Assembly (NCBI GenBank): GCA_022483465.1 | Contig: JAKVNF010000001.1 | Location: 62,001 to 126,000 of the forward strand | Length of the DNA: 64,000 nt | Source of the DNA: Lachnospiraceae bacterium | GTDB lineage: Bacteria; Bacillota; Clostridia; Lachnospirales; Lachnospiraceae | Direction: 5' to 3' | In this document: positions 28,000 through 37,079 of the stretch, piece by piece | How the letters are laid out: every line of letters starts with the position of its first letter | Position numbering within the stretch: the stretch's first letter is position 1 | The notes under the pieces: generated by a model | Told to the model about the DNA's origin: nothing | Database searches by the model: none | What the model saw: only the letters and a program-made list of their open reading frames with translations | Made by a program: the position numbers and the translations under genes

Positions 28000-30579
28000 A
28001 TGATAGCGACCACGTTGATCATATTTTATCCAATATTTCCGTCATTTTGCCCTATGTCAATGAGCGCCAGAGACGGCTGATTATAGGAGCTCTTTCTGAT
28101 GCACTGGGTTATGGCGGCAAGTCTGCGATCAGTGAAAAATGCGGTGTGGCACGTAATACCGTGCGCAAGTCCGACGAAGAGTTCAAGCTCATCATCGCTG
28201 ATGCTGCCGGCGAGACTTCTACTTCCACAGAGACAGAAACCAAAAGTGACGAAGCAGAAGACTCTGGCACTACGGATACCGATAAGGATTCTGAAATGTT
28301 GCTGGAAGCAACTCCAGAGCAGATTGTCGGGCTTTATGATGGCTCCGTCAGCCTTTCTTCACTTGAAAGCAGACAGCGCCGCGCGGGTGGTGGCAGAAAA
28401 AGTGAAGCTGCGAAAAATCCGGAACTGATTCCTGCATTGATGGAGATCCTTGACGACTACACCTATGGTAATCCGGAATCCGTGCTGCTTTATACAAACC
28501 TGAGTGATCGCAAGCTCTCAGCTATGCTCGCTGAGAAGGGCTATTCAGTTGGGAGAAATGTCGTCAACCGAATGCTGAAGGCACTCGGTTGGAGCAAACA
28601 ACAGAACAAGAAGCTGAAGCAGGTCGGTAAGGAACATCCAGACAGAAATGTGCAGTTTGAATTCATCAATGCAACGGGTAAAGAGGTTTTAGCTGCAGGG
28701 AATCCCATGATTTCCATCGATTGCAAAAAGAAGGAAAACATAGGAGACTATGCCAACAAAGGCAAGGAGTACAGACATAGCAAAGATCCTCGAGCGGTGC
28801 TTGACCACGATTTTCTGGATAAGGAACTTGGTCAGGTTGCACCATATGGTGTTTACGTCGTCAACAATAATACTGGGTTTGTAAATCTTGGAACCACACA
28901 TGACACCTCCCAGTTCGCAGTCGCCAGTATACGTGCCTGGTGGTACACCGTTGGCAAGAACACGTTTCCTGACGCGACCATGATTTATGTCACGTGTGAT
29001 GGAGGCGGAAGCAATTCCAGCCGTGTGCGAATGTTCAAGACGGAACTGGCAAAGCTGGTTGAGGAAATCGGGATACCGATTCAGATCTCTCATTTCCCGC
29101 CGGGAACATCAAAATGGAACAAGGTGGAGCATCGCCTTTTCTCTGAGATATCAAAAAGTTGGGCAGGTAAACCGCTAATCAGTGTTGAAACTGTAGTTCA
29201 GTTGATCGGATCAACAACTACAACAACTGGTCTGAAGGTAACCTGTCAGCCTGATTACAATGACTATAAAACAGGTCTGAAGGCTTCTGAGGAAGAGTAC
29301 GATAAAGTTGATATTGAATGGATCAATATCGGGACATCTAACAAATGGAACTACATCATTCATGGGCTGAAAAAGGACTCGTGAATTGATCAATTTAAAG
29401 GATGACACACCCTAAGCCGAGAGGCCTACGAGCCTATATTTTTTCAAGAAGTTAGGGTTGATATCCTGCATCCACGATCTTTTTCAATGAGAAGGACGTC
29501 TGCACCTTATCCAGGAGAGAACCGTCGTAGTGCTCATACCACATAGGAATGCCGGTCTCTTCATCCACAAACATAGCCGTGTTAATGATCTTCAGGCCAA
29601 AATCGGTCTTGGATTTTCCGAACTCTGCAAGATCTTCATTCTCGGACTGGGTGTTTTGATTGGTGGAGTCAAAGGCAATGACCCGATTGCTGTCCTTTCG
29701 GGGAAATCGTTTCTCGTATTCTTCCCGGAAAATCCGGAAGAACACATTGATATTTCCCTCATCTGACCCGATCAGACGGTATAGGCCGCTGACTTCACTG
29801 TCGTCGATGACACGATCCAGACCGCAGTAGTGATCAAAACACCAACCGGGAAACAGCTGGGCAGTTGAACTTTCCGCAACAATGGAGTAGACGGCCAATG
29901 CAATGATTTTCCGCTCATATTCAGGGTAGACCCGTGTCAGAGCGGTATAGCATCCGGATTGCTCTGCGGCCGCCTTTAGAACCAGGTACGGTCCAAAGGA
30001 GAGCTTCGAATCCGTTTTGCCGGCAGCTTTACGGGCCTTTGTGCCGAAGGTGTCCTTCAGTCGGTTCACCTCAGCATCGATGGGACCGAAGAACTGCTCA
30101 TAGTTCTTGTTTGGATGCATATGAGAGCGATCGCCATCGACAATTTTTCCGATTGAGATCCGTTTGTCGACAGGACGCCGCTTCTCAGAGTCCCAATGAT
30201 ACTCTGTGGCGAGCAAGACATAACCCGTGGTGAGGATATGGATAGTTCCCTTGTCGCTTGATTTCGGAGTTTTAACGAGTACATCTGTATTGCTGTACAT
30301 GGCCGCCCTCTAAATTGCTAGTAAAATATCTATCAGTTATTATACTAGCATTTTACAGAGGTTACAATGTCGTTTTATGCCCTATTTCCAACGTCTATTG
30401 ACATTTTAATGGAGTCATCCCGGGACGCCTAGTAAAAAACTTTGCGATTTTGGGGTAATGGTGCCGCAAATATTCTGCGCAAAGCGGTTCCCAATGCGTG
30501 GAAAGGCAAAACCGATTTCCGATTTCTTGCTGCACCATACAGCATTACGTATCAGCGGCTGCAGAAGGGCCTTGCCTGA

Positions 30580-30840
30580 ATTTCGTTTGCGTCATCCGGA
30601 CGCGCCCTGTAAAAGGTAACGGGATGTTATCCCAAAGATCCGGACCAAAGTATTCCAGAGGTTTCATTAGCCAATGGATAGGAGGCTACTGTGAGCGGTC
30701 TTGTATTGGTACAGACAGATTGTCGTGTCACATTTGCATGGCAACTGCACTGGCCGTCAAACCTGAACGGAGCAACCGCAACAGGAAGGATACCCCTTCC
30801 ATTGCGATTGCAATGGGAGGGGAGCTTCATTGTTCCATTA
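30580..30840 (+). other. IS605 right end with hairpin; probable guide-RNA region
   Basis: 260 bases between the reconstructed tnpB stop and the next IS. The hairpin CCCCTTCCATTGC / GCAATGGGAGGGG (30793-30822, one mismatch) marks the right end. In TnpB systems the guide RNA overlaps the 3-prime end of tnpB and reaches the right end, so its scaffold would be encoded about 30480-30820. No protein gene is seen here. Confidence 0.5.
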
Positions 30841-31440
30841 GGCGTTGGTAAAGATCCAGGTTAATAAGCAATGTAATAATTTGTAGGAATATATTTATAC
30901 AGCAAACATATTCAGTTCCTTGACATCATCATAGTGATGCACTCTCTTCGAATCACGCACCAGGAAGAGCTTCTCTGCAAGTTCATCCACCGACATCCTC
31001 ATCCGGTATGCTGCACGGAATACCATGTTGTAGCGGTTCAGGTACTTGGTAGCCACACCGCGGTAGTCGTAGTAGCGGTTCTTGATGAAGCTGTGCAGAT
31101 TGTTAACCGTGTTCAGGTTGAAGAAGCCGCCTGTCTCTTTCTTCACATTCATAACGCTGAGTCCCAGTACCTTGCCCAGCCTCGGATATACGTTCATTCC
31201 GTCTATGAGATAGAGGGTACCCTTCTTGATATGACCTGTGTAGATGTCGACGACATCCTCTGTGGAAGGTCTTGCACGGTTCTCCGACTTTATAACCAGA
31301 TCGCCGCTTTTGCGCTGAACTGCAGTGCAGATGCAGATCTGCTCGTCAGAAAGGCCGCACTTGGATGCCGGAGTACCGCGTTTACGTGGCTTTCTCTTGG
31401 CGTCGGGCCAGAATTTTGTCCCCTTCTCCATTTTAAGTGC
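30841..31440 (-). mobile_element. IS1595-family element C, right part deleted
   Basis: The left terminus GGCGTTGGTAAAGATCCAGG at 30841 is a diverged form of the IS1595 ends seen in copies A and B. The opposite end and the N-terminal half of its transposase are missing; homology ends at about 31440, where glycosyltransferase sequence begins a few tens of bases later. Confidence 0.8.
30895..31440 (-). pseudogene. IS1595-family transposase fragment (C-terminal half)
   Basis: From KGTKFWPDAKRKPRKRG to the C-terminus (stop at 30895), about 75 percent identical by eye to copies A and B. It contains TLYLIDGMNVY and NNLHSFIKNRYYDYRG. The zinc ribbon and first catalytic acidic residue are gone, so it is inactive. 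It is a separate, older lineage of IS1595. Confidence 0.88.
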
Positions 31441-31480
31441 CTGTGGTAAGCGGATGTCTACTGCAAGGAAGATACCTCTC

Positions 31481-33653
31481 TTAAAGTGAAGGAGCGCCGG
31501 CATCAATTCGCAGGATCCGTTGATGCAACGAAATCACAGAGGTGTTATTGCCTCCTACAAAGCGTCGTTCGTGCCTCCCACAAATCGTCGCGCCACATTG
31601 TGAATCACGACGAAACAAAAGTTTCTCTGATCCAACCATCTCTGGAATTCCGCCATTTTCCGCCCCGCAGACCAGGCAATTACATGCAATTGCCTCCAAT
31701 CCCACGTTGGGATAGTTCTCAAAAGCGATGGATGGGATGATCACGGCATAGGCCTCACGAAGCCTCCGGATCAGCTCTTCTCTATTAACTTCCCCTTCGT
31801 AAATTGCCCCACTCTCCTTCAGCAGCCGGTAGAACCTCTCTGTTTGGTATTCTTTTTTCTTCTGGCTATCTGTGGCTTCGTTCCGCCACATCGACTTTCC
31901 TGCTCTGTCCTCATCATCCAGCTCGAGCGGTCCCACCAGATGCAGTTCCAGGTTCTGATAGTCCTGCTGCCGGTAGTTTTCCAGCAACCAAAAGACTCCC
32001 TTGCCACTGCGGATCGCTCCGCAGTAGTAAAGGAGTCTTTTCTTGCCCGGTGGGAAAGACCTAGTGCCATTTCCATTCAGCGCATTGCAAGCTCTTCGGC
32101 TATTCCAATCCTCTTCCACCTCTGCTCTCATCGCTCTGATCAACTCCCCCGCCGGACCTTCCATCGGTTCTTCCCACTCTTCCCGTTCCGCCAATAGGTT
32201 CTTCGCTATTCCAGAAGGTGGTAATACCTCCAGGTCAGTGTACCCGGTATCCAACTCTGACAATGCCTCTGACAATCCTGACCAGACCTTTTTTTCATTC
32301 GGATCCGCAATCCCGTTTCCAGATGGCTCAGGCTTTGTCTCTGCGAAGGAATCCCAATGATCTAATAGCTGCACGGCATTGGTCTCTACGGTACTGCTCT
32401 TTCCTGTCATCCCACCAGATGTCAAAGCATCGTCATCCATATCAATGTCCACCATGTTCGGGATGTGGAATACATGGGCATAGCCATGCTTTCTTGTCAG
32501 GTCCGTCAGACAGGCAGATGGAACCACCAGGAAATCGGTTGTCCTCTTTCTTGCCCGCTCCTGCCGCAGGCGGATGCGCAGTCGATAGCGCCAGTACCAA
32601 TACAGCTGAACATTATGAAATTTCTTTGCGCAGTTTAACTTTTTTCTCGGTTTATTCAATCTCTGGATTCTCCATTTTATCGTCTGATTTGCGTTTTTCT
32701 CCACTTTATATTGAAATTGTCTCTTTTCTCGGCCTTTCTATCCACTTTCCTTTATGCAGTTCACTCCTCTAACCTTTCTCCCTTTCAACTCTTCCAGTGC
32801 TCCTTCCAACCCTCGTTCATACTCTAAACATGTCCCCCATCCTCTATTTTCCTTCCTCTCTTCCTCCTCATGATTCCTTCCCATCTTCTTTTTCTCACGG
32901 CCGCTTCATGCAGTTCTCATAGCAGTGTGCAAAGCTGTTCTCATTGCAGAAGGATCCATCCGGCAGAAGGCGGGTTCCTTTGTCGCAGATGATCCGGCAG
33001 TCGTGGATGGTCTCAAAGGTCACACAGGGAATGGAAACCTGCTTTTTGACTCTCCCCAATGCTTTGCAGATGGAGGTATATCCGAAGGTGATGTTGTGGA
33101 TGTGTAAGATCAGAACCGGTGCCGCAGTTTTGGGTGCCTCTTGCTTCTCTCTGTCCGGATTTTCCTGGGAACAGTCTCCTTCCATGCTCCTTTCTCTGCT
33201 TTTCCCGCCATTTTCTCTTCTAAGGACTCCCTGATTCTGCAGGATTTTGATAATCTCCTGCTCTGTGTCGCAAATCAGTCTGGGCGAATCGACGTTCTCC
33301 AGGAGGCGCTTCTGCCGATTGGTCCAGGGCTCCATGAGGTTCACATGGTTTTCTTCCCTGGACTCCCCTTTCTGAAGCTTCGGATCAAAGGTCAGTAGAT
33401 AAGCGGTCTCCCCCTTTCGTCTTCGTCTTCGCAGTTCCATCTGTGCCTGGACCTCGGCCCCGCCTCCCTCGTACAGGGTGCTCAGAAGGATCCAGATCCG
33501 CTCTGGTGCCTCTACAGGCGAGGTAGGTACCTTTGCTGCATCTGCCAATGAGGATACTGCTGTCTTGACCCCGTCAGCACTTTCTTTCTGCTCCTGCTGG
33601 TCTTCCTCTCGATCCGGTTTGTTCTTCCCATGCAGGACTTCTTCTCCTTTCAT
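31481..33653 (-). pseudogene. GT-B glycosyltransferase, frameshifted and 3-prime truncated
   Basis: The N-terminal domain is 33653 to 32895 (WILLSTLYEGGGAEVQAQ, LILHIHNITFGYTSICKAL, TIHDCRIICD). The C-terminal domain is about 32704 to 31500 (FLVVPSACLTDL, HIPNMVDIDMDD, LLYYCGAIRSGKGVFWL, IPSIAFENYPNVGLEAIA). Between them the frame is lost and an amber TAG remains near 32725. The C-terminal frame continues upstream of that TAG (ERGLEGALEELKGRKVRG). The end of the second domain is missing next to the truncated IS1595-C. Long hydrophilic inserts (for example RRENGGKSRERSMEGD) are present in both halves. It would have added one sugar of the repeat unit. Confidence 0.7.
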
Positions 33654-33733
33654 CCGCTCCTCCATCTTTTTTCGTCAATTGCGCTGTCCCTTCCCGTTGC
33701 CGTTTCGTTTCTTCTTCGCGCTTCTTTGACTTT

Positions 33734-35767
33734 TCATTGCGTTTTCTCTTTCGACCATTCTTTTGGTAAGCATTCTTCGCATGTTCTCTGGATCCATATT
33801 GTGATACCCAGCGCCAGCAGAATGCCTCCCATCTCCACTCCAAAGTCCCTGGTCCGGTAGACCCACATGAACCAGTCCCCTTCCGCCTGCAGGGCATAGG
33901 GAAGGATAAGGAGCAGGGCGATGGTGCCGGGATCCGACAGATTCATCCCTTTCGTTCCTCCTGCCGAATCTCTCAGTACCCTTCGCAGCCCGCTCTCCAG
34001 TGCCGCTCCCATCACGTCAAGCAAGAGCAGCATTACCGCAAACACCAGGAAGATCCCGGGATAACCAAAGATCTGAGCCCCCATGGAGAACGGGGTGTCA
34101 TTGTAGTCATCCTGCTCCGGGCAAAGACCCAGGCGGGAGAGCTGATCCGGATAGGCGGTCAGCTCTTCCTGCTTTTCTCTTTTTCCGGACAGCACCGATG
34201 GTACCGACATCTCCAGTGCCTCCCGGACGACAGCAATTCCTTCCTGCAGAGCGTGTTCTGGCGGGACAGATAACATTTCCAGGATCCTGCTGCCCATCTG
34301 GTTCCGGTCATTCCTATTCTCCTCCCAACTTATTCTCTCCTCCCTCCAGATCTGCCGCTCTGCGATGGTCACGGCAAGATCCGACAGGTCATAGCGGAAG
34401 GCGTGATACTCCATCACAAAGCGGTCTGGATAGCCGGAAAGTCTCCCACTCGTCTTTTCACTGACCCCGGTGAGAAGGCACAGGACCAGCGGGGAGATGA
34501 TGAGGAGCCCTGTCAGCTCCCGCACCCGGATCCGCCCGGTCACCAGAAGCGCCAGCAGGCCGTACAGGGCAAAGCCCGCCAATGCCTGCTTGCTCCCGGT
34601 ACGCAGGGTGGTCAGGCCCTGCACCAGCCCCACGATGATAAAGGGCAGGACCGGAAGGACCGATCGGCGCAGCCGCCTGGCCTGCTCTGACTTCCGTTCC
34701 GGCTGCTGCAGGCTTTCCGGATTCCCACAGGGGCAAATCCCTTTTCCGCTCTGCTTCCCTCGTTCAGACCTTTCTCCCCTTCCCCAGGAGAGGACCAGGG
34801 ACAGGTACACCAGATCCGTCAGGCCCTCCCACACCGTGCGCATGGTCCTGCCGGTCACCATAGAGATCGGTCTTCCGGTCAGGGCGAGCGATCCCAGTCG
34901 GATCGCGGCAAAGCTGCCTGCTGCCGCAAGGCCCAGGAGAATTCTTTTCTTTTCCTCCTCCATCCCTGCGGCAGCTGCCATCCTGCCTTTGGTTTCTGCA
35001 TTTCTCGCTGCGGCAGACCCTGCTGCCTCCGCCATGTTGTCTCCCAAGATGCCGCACTCCCCCGGTAAGCGTCCTTTCCCCAGTGATGGTATCTTCGTAA
35101 GTCGGCACCCGCTTCCTGGCGCCAGCGTTTCCTCGGTCACGGATGTTATCTCTCTCCAGTGCGCTTTCCCTGCCCAGTCCGCCACATGCTGATTTTTTGC
35201 CCTCGTCCAGCGATACAGGACGCCGATTCCCAGCAGGATGGCCCCGTCCACCAAAAAGCCTCCCAGGAGCCGCTCCCGGTCATCCCGGAGGAACCCGTCA
35301 AAGAGCTGATCCACCGAGAACTTCAGTACGCTGTTCTGGTGATAGAGAAGGACCGTGTAGGCAAAGAACAGGGCCGGGGTGTGCCGGAGTGTCCAGATCC
35401 TCTCGAGAAGTGCCATCGAGAATACTGCAGTGAGGCTCTTTCCGGCGGCGTCCAAAACGAAAACCTCAAACCGCGCCCAGGGCAGATCATTCTGCTCCCA
35501 GTACCAGAAGGCAGCCAGGAGCTGGATCAGAAGAGCCAGCAGGAACTGGCTGGACCTTTTGGGGATCGGCACCTTTTTGCGTCCTCCGACTTCTCCTTCG
35601 CCGAAACCGTCAGGTCTTTGCGGTTCCGGTTTCGTATCAAGGGCCCAGCACGCCTTACATGACCGCCTTCCTTCGCGGCTTGGTTTTCTCTGTCCCCTGT
35701 CTGCCGGATCCGGTTCCCGGGCTCTTCTTCTCAGTCTCTTCACCTGTCTCGTTCTCCCTCTTCCCAC
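33734..35767 (-). CDS. Multi-pass membrane protein, probable polysaccharide polymerase (Wzy-like)
   Basis: Up to 677 residues. About 11 hydrophobic segments can be counted, beginning near residue 74 (FLLALLIQLLAAFWYW), with a large loop near residues 440-560 (SGYPDRFVMEYHAFRYDLSDL). This is the general layout of an O-antigen/capsule polymerase, but there is no diagnostic motif I can name, so the assignment rests on topology and context. The first ~70 residues are Arg/Lys/Glu/Gly-rich and may be untranslated spacer; the GTG start at 35767 is only the furthest open one. Loops between membrane segments are lengthened by purine-encoded hydrophilic tracts (ERGKQSGKGICPCGNPESLQ region). Confidence 0.6.
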   Translation of the reverse strand: MGRGRTRQVKRLRRRAREPDPADRGQRKPSREGRRSCKACWALDTKPEPQRPDGFGEGEVGGRKKVPIPKRSSQFLLALLIQLLAAFWYWEQNDLPWARFEVFVLDAAGKSLTAVFSMALLERIWTLRHTPALFFAYTVLLYHQNSVLKFSVDQLFDGFLRDDRERLLGGFLVDGAILLGIGVLYRWTRAKNQHVADWAGKAHWREITSVTEETLAPGSGCRLTKIPSLGKGRLPGECGILGDNMAEAAGSAAARNAETKGRMAAAAGMEEEKKRILLGLAAAGSFAAIRLGSLALTGRPISMVTGRTMRTVWEGLTDLVYLSLVLSWGRGERSERGKQSGKGICPCGNPESLQQPERKSEQARRLRRSVLPVLPFIIVGLVQGLTTLRTGSKQALAGFALYGLLALLVTGRIRVRELTGLLIISPLVLCLLTGVSEKTSGRLSGYPDRFVMEYHAFRYDLSDLAVTIAERQIWREERISWEENRNDRNQMGSRILEMLSVPPEHALQEGIAVVREALEMSVPSVLSGKREKQEELTAYPDQLSRLGLCPEQDDYNDTPFSMGAQIFGYPGIFLVFAVMLLLLDVMGAALESGLRRVLRDSAGGTKGMNLSDPGTIALLLILPYALQAEGDWFMWVYRTRDFGVEMGGILLALGITIWIQRTCEECLPKEWSKEKTQ

Positions 35768-35833
35768 CTTTGCTTCCTCTCACCTCCGGCGTCTGTATGC
35801 CCTCCACGTGTATCCGATGCCGACATCTGACGT

Positions 35834-36811
35834 TCACTCCTCGCCGACTTCCCGATAGATGTTCGCATAGTCTCTGGCAGCAGTCTCGGAGGAGTACCGT
35901 CTTGCATTGAGAAGCCCCCGGATCTGCAATCTCCGGTACAGGCAGGGATCAGAGAGGAGGCGCTTGATCGCCTCCCGAATCTCCCAGGTATCCGTGGGAT
36001 CCACCAACATGGCGCCTGCCCCCGCCACCTCCTGCATGGGATCCCGCCTGCTGGTGATCACCGGGATGCCCATGCTCTGGGCCTCCAGGATCGGCCGCCC
36101 AAAACCCTCGTACAGGGAGGGAAACAACAGGATCCCGCCGGAACCTGCCACCATCTGGTACAGCAGGGCCACCTCGTCCTCCCGAAGGCCCGTGCAGCAC
36201 TTGTACCCCGGCGTCAGGCAGGATAAGAGGAGCCGATCCGCATCATCCGGTCTTCCCAGCACCAGGAGCCGGCAGGGAAGGCCCTCCAGAGCCTCCGCGA
36301 TCCGGGTCAGGTTCTTGTTGGGGGCGGTGCCCACCGCCAGCACGTACCTGGGCCAGGTGGTTTTCTTCTGGCTGTCCACAGAAGGGGCAAACGGATCTCC
36401 GCCCTCTTGGTGTCTTGCCGGCTGGCTGCCGTCTAAGCCTCCCTGCGGCATTTTTCCAAAGTCCGTATGGATCCTCTGTCCGCAAGGCTGCATTGCGATC
36501 AGGTCATCCCAATCCGTGCGGATGGGAGAAGAGAGAAGCGCCGGTGCAGGCTGTTCTCTTCTCCCTGCCCTGCGCATCCTCCGTCCCTTCCGGTTGCCAG
36601 CTGTCCGGCAGACGCTCCGCTTGTCGGACCATGAACCGGTACCTGTTCCTGCTCCCTCCGCAGGGACATCGAATGCCGCCGCCCTGCTTTGGGCGATGGT
36701 CGTTTGGATCCCACGTCGCACGGTCCGGATCCCCGGATTCCATGGGATCTCCTGATCCCATGACATCCTCTGTCCTGCCTGCATCGCTCCCATCATGACG
36801 CTCCCTCTCAT
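35834..36811 (-). CDS. Glycosyltransferase, C-terminal GT-B domain only
   Basis: 325 residues. The last ~180 form the donor-binding domain of a GT4-type enzyme: YVLAVGTAPNKNLTRIAEAL, CRLLVLGRPDDADR, ILLFPSLYEGFGRPILEAQS (the Glu-x7-Glu signature) and GIPVITSRRDPMQEVAG. The first ~145 residues are low-complexity and charged. No acceptor domain is present; a matching N-terminal domain is encoded just upstream at 37080-38177. Start ATG 36811 has GGAAAAG 5 bases upstream, so independent translation is plausible. The two may form a split two-subunit enzyme or be a broken single gene. Confidence 0.7.
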   Translation of the reverse strand: MRGSVMMGAMQAGQRMSWDQEIPWNPGIRTVRRGIQTTIAQSRAAAFDVPAEGAGTGTGSWSDKRSVCRTAGNRKGRRMRRAGRREQPAPALLSSPIRTDWDDLIAMQPCGQRIHTDFGKMPQGGLDGSQPARHQEGGDPFAPSVDSQKKTTWPRYVLAVGTAPNKNLTRIAEALEGLPCRLLVLGRPDDADRLLLSCLTPGYKCCTGLREDEVALLYQMVAGSGGILLFPSLYEGFGRPILEAQSMGIPVITSRRDPMQEVAGAGAMLVDPTDTWEIREAIKRLLSDPCLYRRLQIRGLLNARRYSSETAARDYANIYREVGEE

Positions 36812-37079
36812 TGCTCTTTTCCTTTCCTTTCTCTGTTGTTTTTATGTTGTGCCGGCTTCCCCGCTGCCGGTCTTGTCAGGTTGATTTGCGTTTTCCCTGT
36901 CTTTCTTCGCAGCGCCTCGCTGCGGTCTTCTGTCCCGGACCATCGTGTCTGGCTTTCCTCACCTTGCCTCCCTCATCAGGTCATCACCTTCTTTCCTCCC
37001 TGCGCGTTTGCAGTCCCTGCCGGAATGCTGCCAACACAAGGCAGCGCTTCCCTGGGCTTCTCACCCCAGGGTTTCTGGT
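36812..37079 (-). other. Purine-rich spacer between the two halves of a glycosyltransferase
   Basis: 268 bases, strongly G/A-rich on the minus strand with several stop codons in the upstream gene frame (a TAG, then TGATGA) and a TAA in the downstream frame. No promoter or terminator was seen. The composition matches the low-complexity inserts inside neighbouring genes. Confidence 0.6.

Larger units (their letters stand above)
25431..29384 (+). pseudogene. ISAzo13 transposase copy 2, interrupted after codon 7
   Basis: The ATG at 25431 with the same GGGAGG site begins MASPIYD and is cut at 25451. The frame resumes at 28005 (SDHVDHILSNIS) and runs to the stop at 29384. Everything downstream equals copy 1, so a shorter product from an internal start could still be made. 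Confidence 0.92.
25340..29413 (+). mobile_element. ISAzo13-family insertion sequence, copy 2 (layer 3)
   Basis: Left end AAGGAATTGACACA at 25340, right end ...TGACACACCCT at 29413, as in copy 1. It is interrupted at 25452-27999 by a further IS. Unlike copy 1, no matching direct repeat is seen at its flanks, so its right or left edge may have been rearranged after insertion. Confidence 0.88.
23309..29457 (+). mobile_element. IS1634-like element (layer 2), host of ISAzo13 copy 2
   Basis: The two ends are 28-base imperfect inverted repeats: the left starts CCTCAACTTACTGCAA, the right (inverted) starts CCCTAACTTCTTGAAA, and both finish AATATAGGCTC. The 6-base duplication TTGATA is at 23303-23308 and 29458-29463. 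A further AATATAGGCTC copy lies just upstream of the transposase start, at about 23505-23518. Without its own insertion it would be about 2.1 kb. Confidence 0.9.
22424..30300 (-). pseudogene. IS1634-like transposase (layer 1), split by a 6.1-kb insertion
   Basis: The N-terminal half is 30300 down to 29458 (start MYSNTDVLVKT; catalytic RVIAFDSTNQNTQ) and ends at AGYQ. The C-terminal half resumes at 23308 with KLFAMFDRGYFSE (second Asp) and contains RRRDVVEHVFESIKRHF (Glu), ending at 22424. Removing the insertion and one copy of the TATCAA duplication restores Ala-Gly-Tyr-Gln-Lys-Leu-Phe in frame, about 575 residues in total. The first ~50 codons of the frame that opens at 23458 come from the inserted element, not from this transposase. 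Confidence 0.88.
22407..30454. mobile_element. IS1634-like element (layer 1) carrying three nested ISs
   Basis: Ends CCCTAAATCGCAAG (left) and, inverted, CCCAAAATCGCAAAG (right), each followed by a T-rich stretch and ACTAG. The 5-base duplication GTAAT is at 22402-22406 and 30455-30459. It is inserted into tnpB one base away from the IS4 target. It contains the layer-2 element at 23309-29457. Confidence 0.85.
15008..30579 (+). pseudogene. tnpB: TnpB (RuvC-like guide-RNA nuclease), interrupted by three insertions
   Basis: Start ATG at 15008 with AAAGGGG upstream. Segment 1 (15008-15793) covers the N-terminus to RuvC-I (LAGLDFGTDNIAALA). An IS1595 follows with its 8-base duplication. Segment 2 (17016-17482) carries VGTNKSWKQN, the QEESYTSK glutamate and, at its end, INADC, which holds the third RuvC aspartate. 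An IS4-family composite (17483-22398) and an IS1634-like composite (22407-30454) are then inserted one after the other. The frame resumes at 30460 as GAANILRKAVPNAWKG and ends at TGA 30579. With insertions and duplicated targets removed the join reads Asp-Cys-Asn-Gly-Ala-Ala, the usual TnpB sequence. Confidence 0.9.
14440..30830. mobile_element. IS200/IS605 element, outer shell of a nested insertion island
   Basis: Left end: subterminal hairpin at 14466-14493 next to tnpA (minus). Right end: hairpin at 30793-30822 just past the reconstructed end of tnpB (30579). tnpA and tnpB are divergent, the IS605 arrangement. Without its three direct insertions the element would be about 2.2 kb. The terminal bases are not certain because IS605 elements have no inverted repeats or target duplications. 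Confidence 0.75.

Noticed and set aside
25334-29421. Target-site duplication for ISAzo13 copy 2
   Set aside because: Flanks GGAAGT and AAGCCG do not match, unlike the clear AGGCTT repeat of copy 1.
36812-37079. Recoding or stop-codon readthrough to join the two glycosyltransferase halves
   Set aside because: Several stops occur in both relevant frames with no slippery site or recoding stem seen, so readthrough would have to happen repeatedly.
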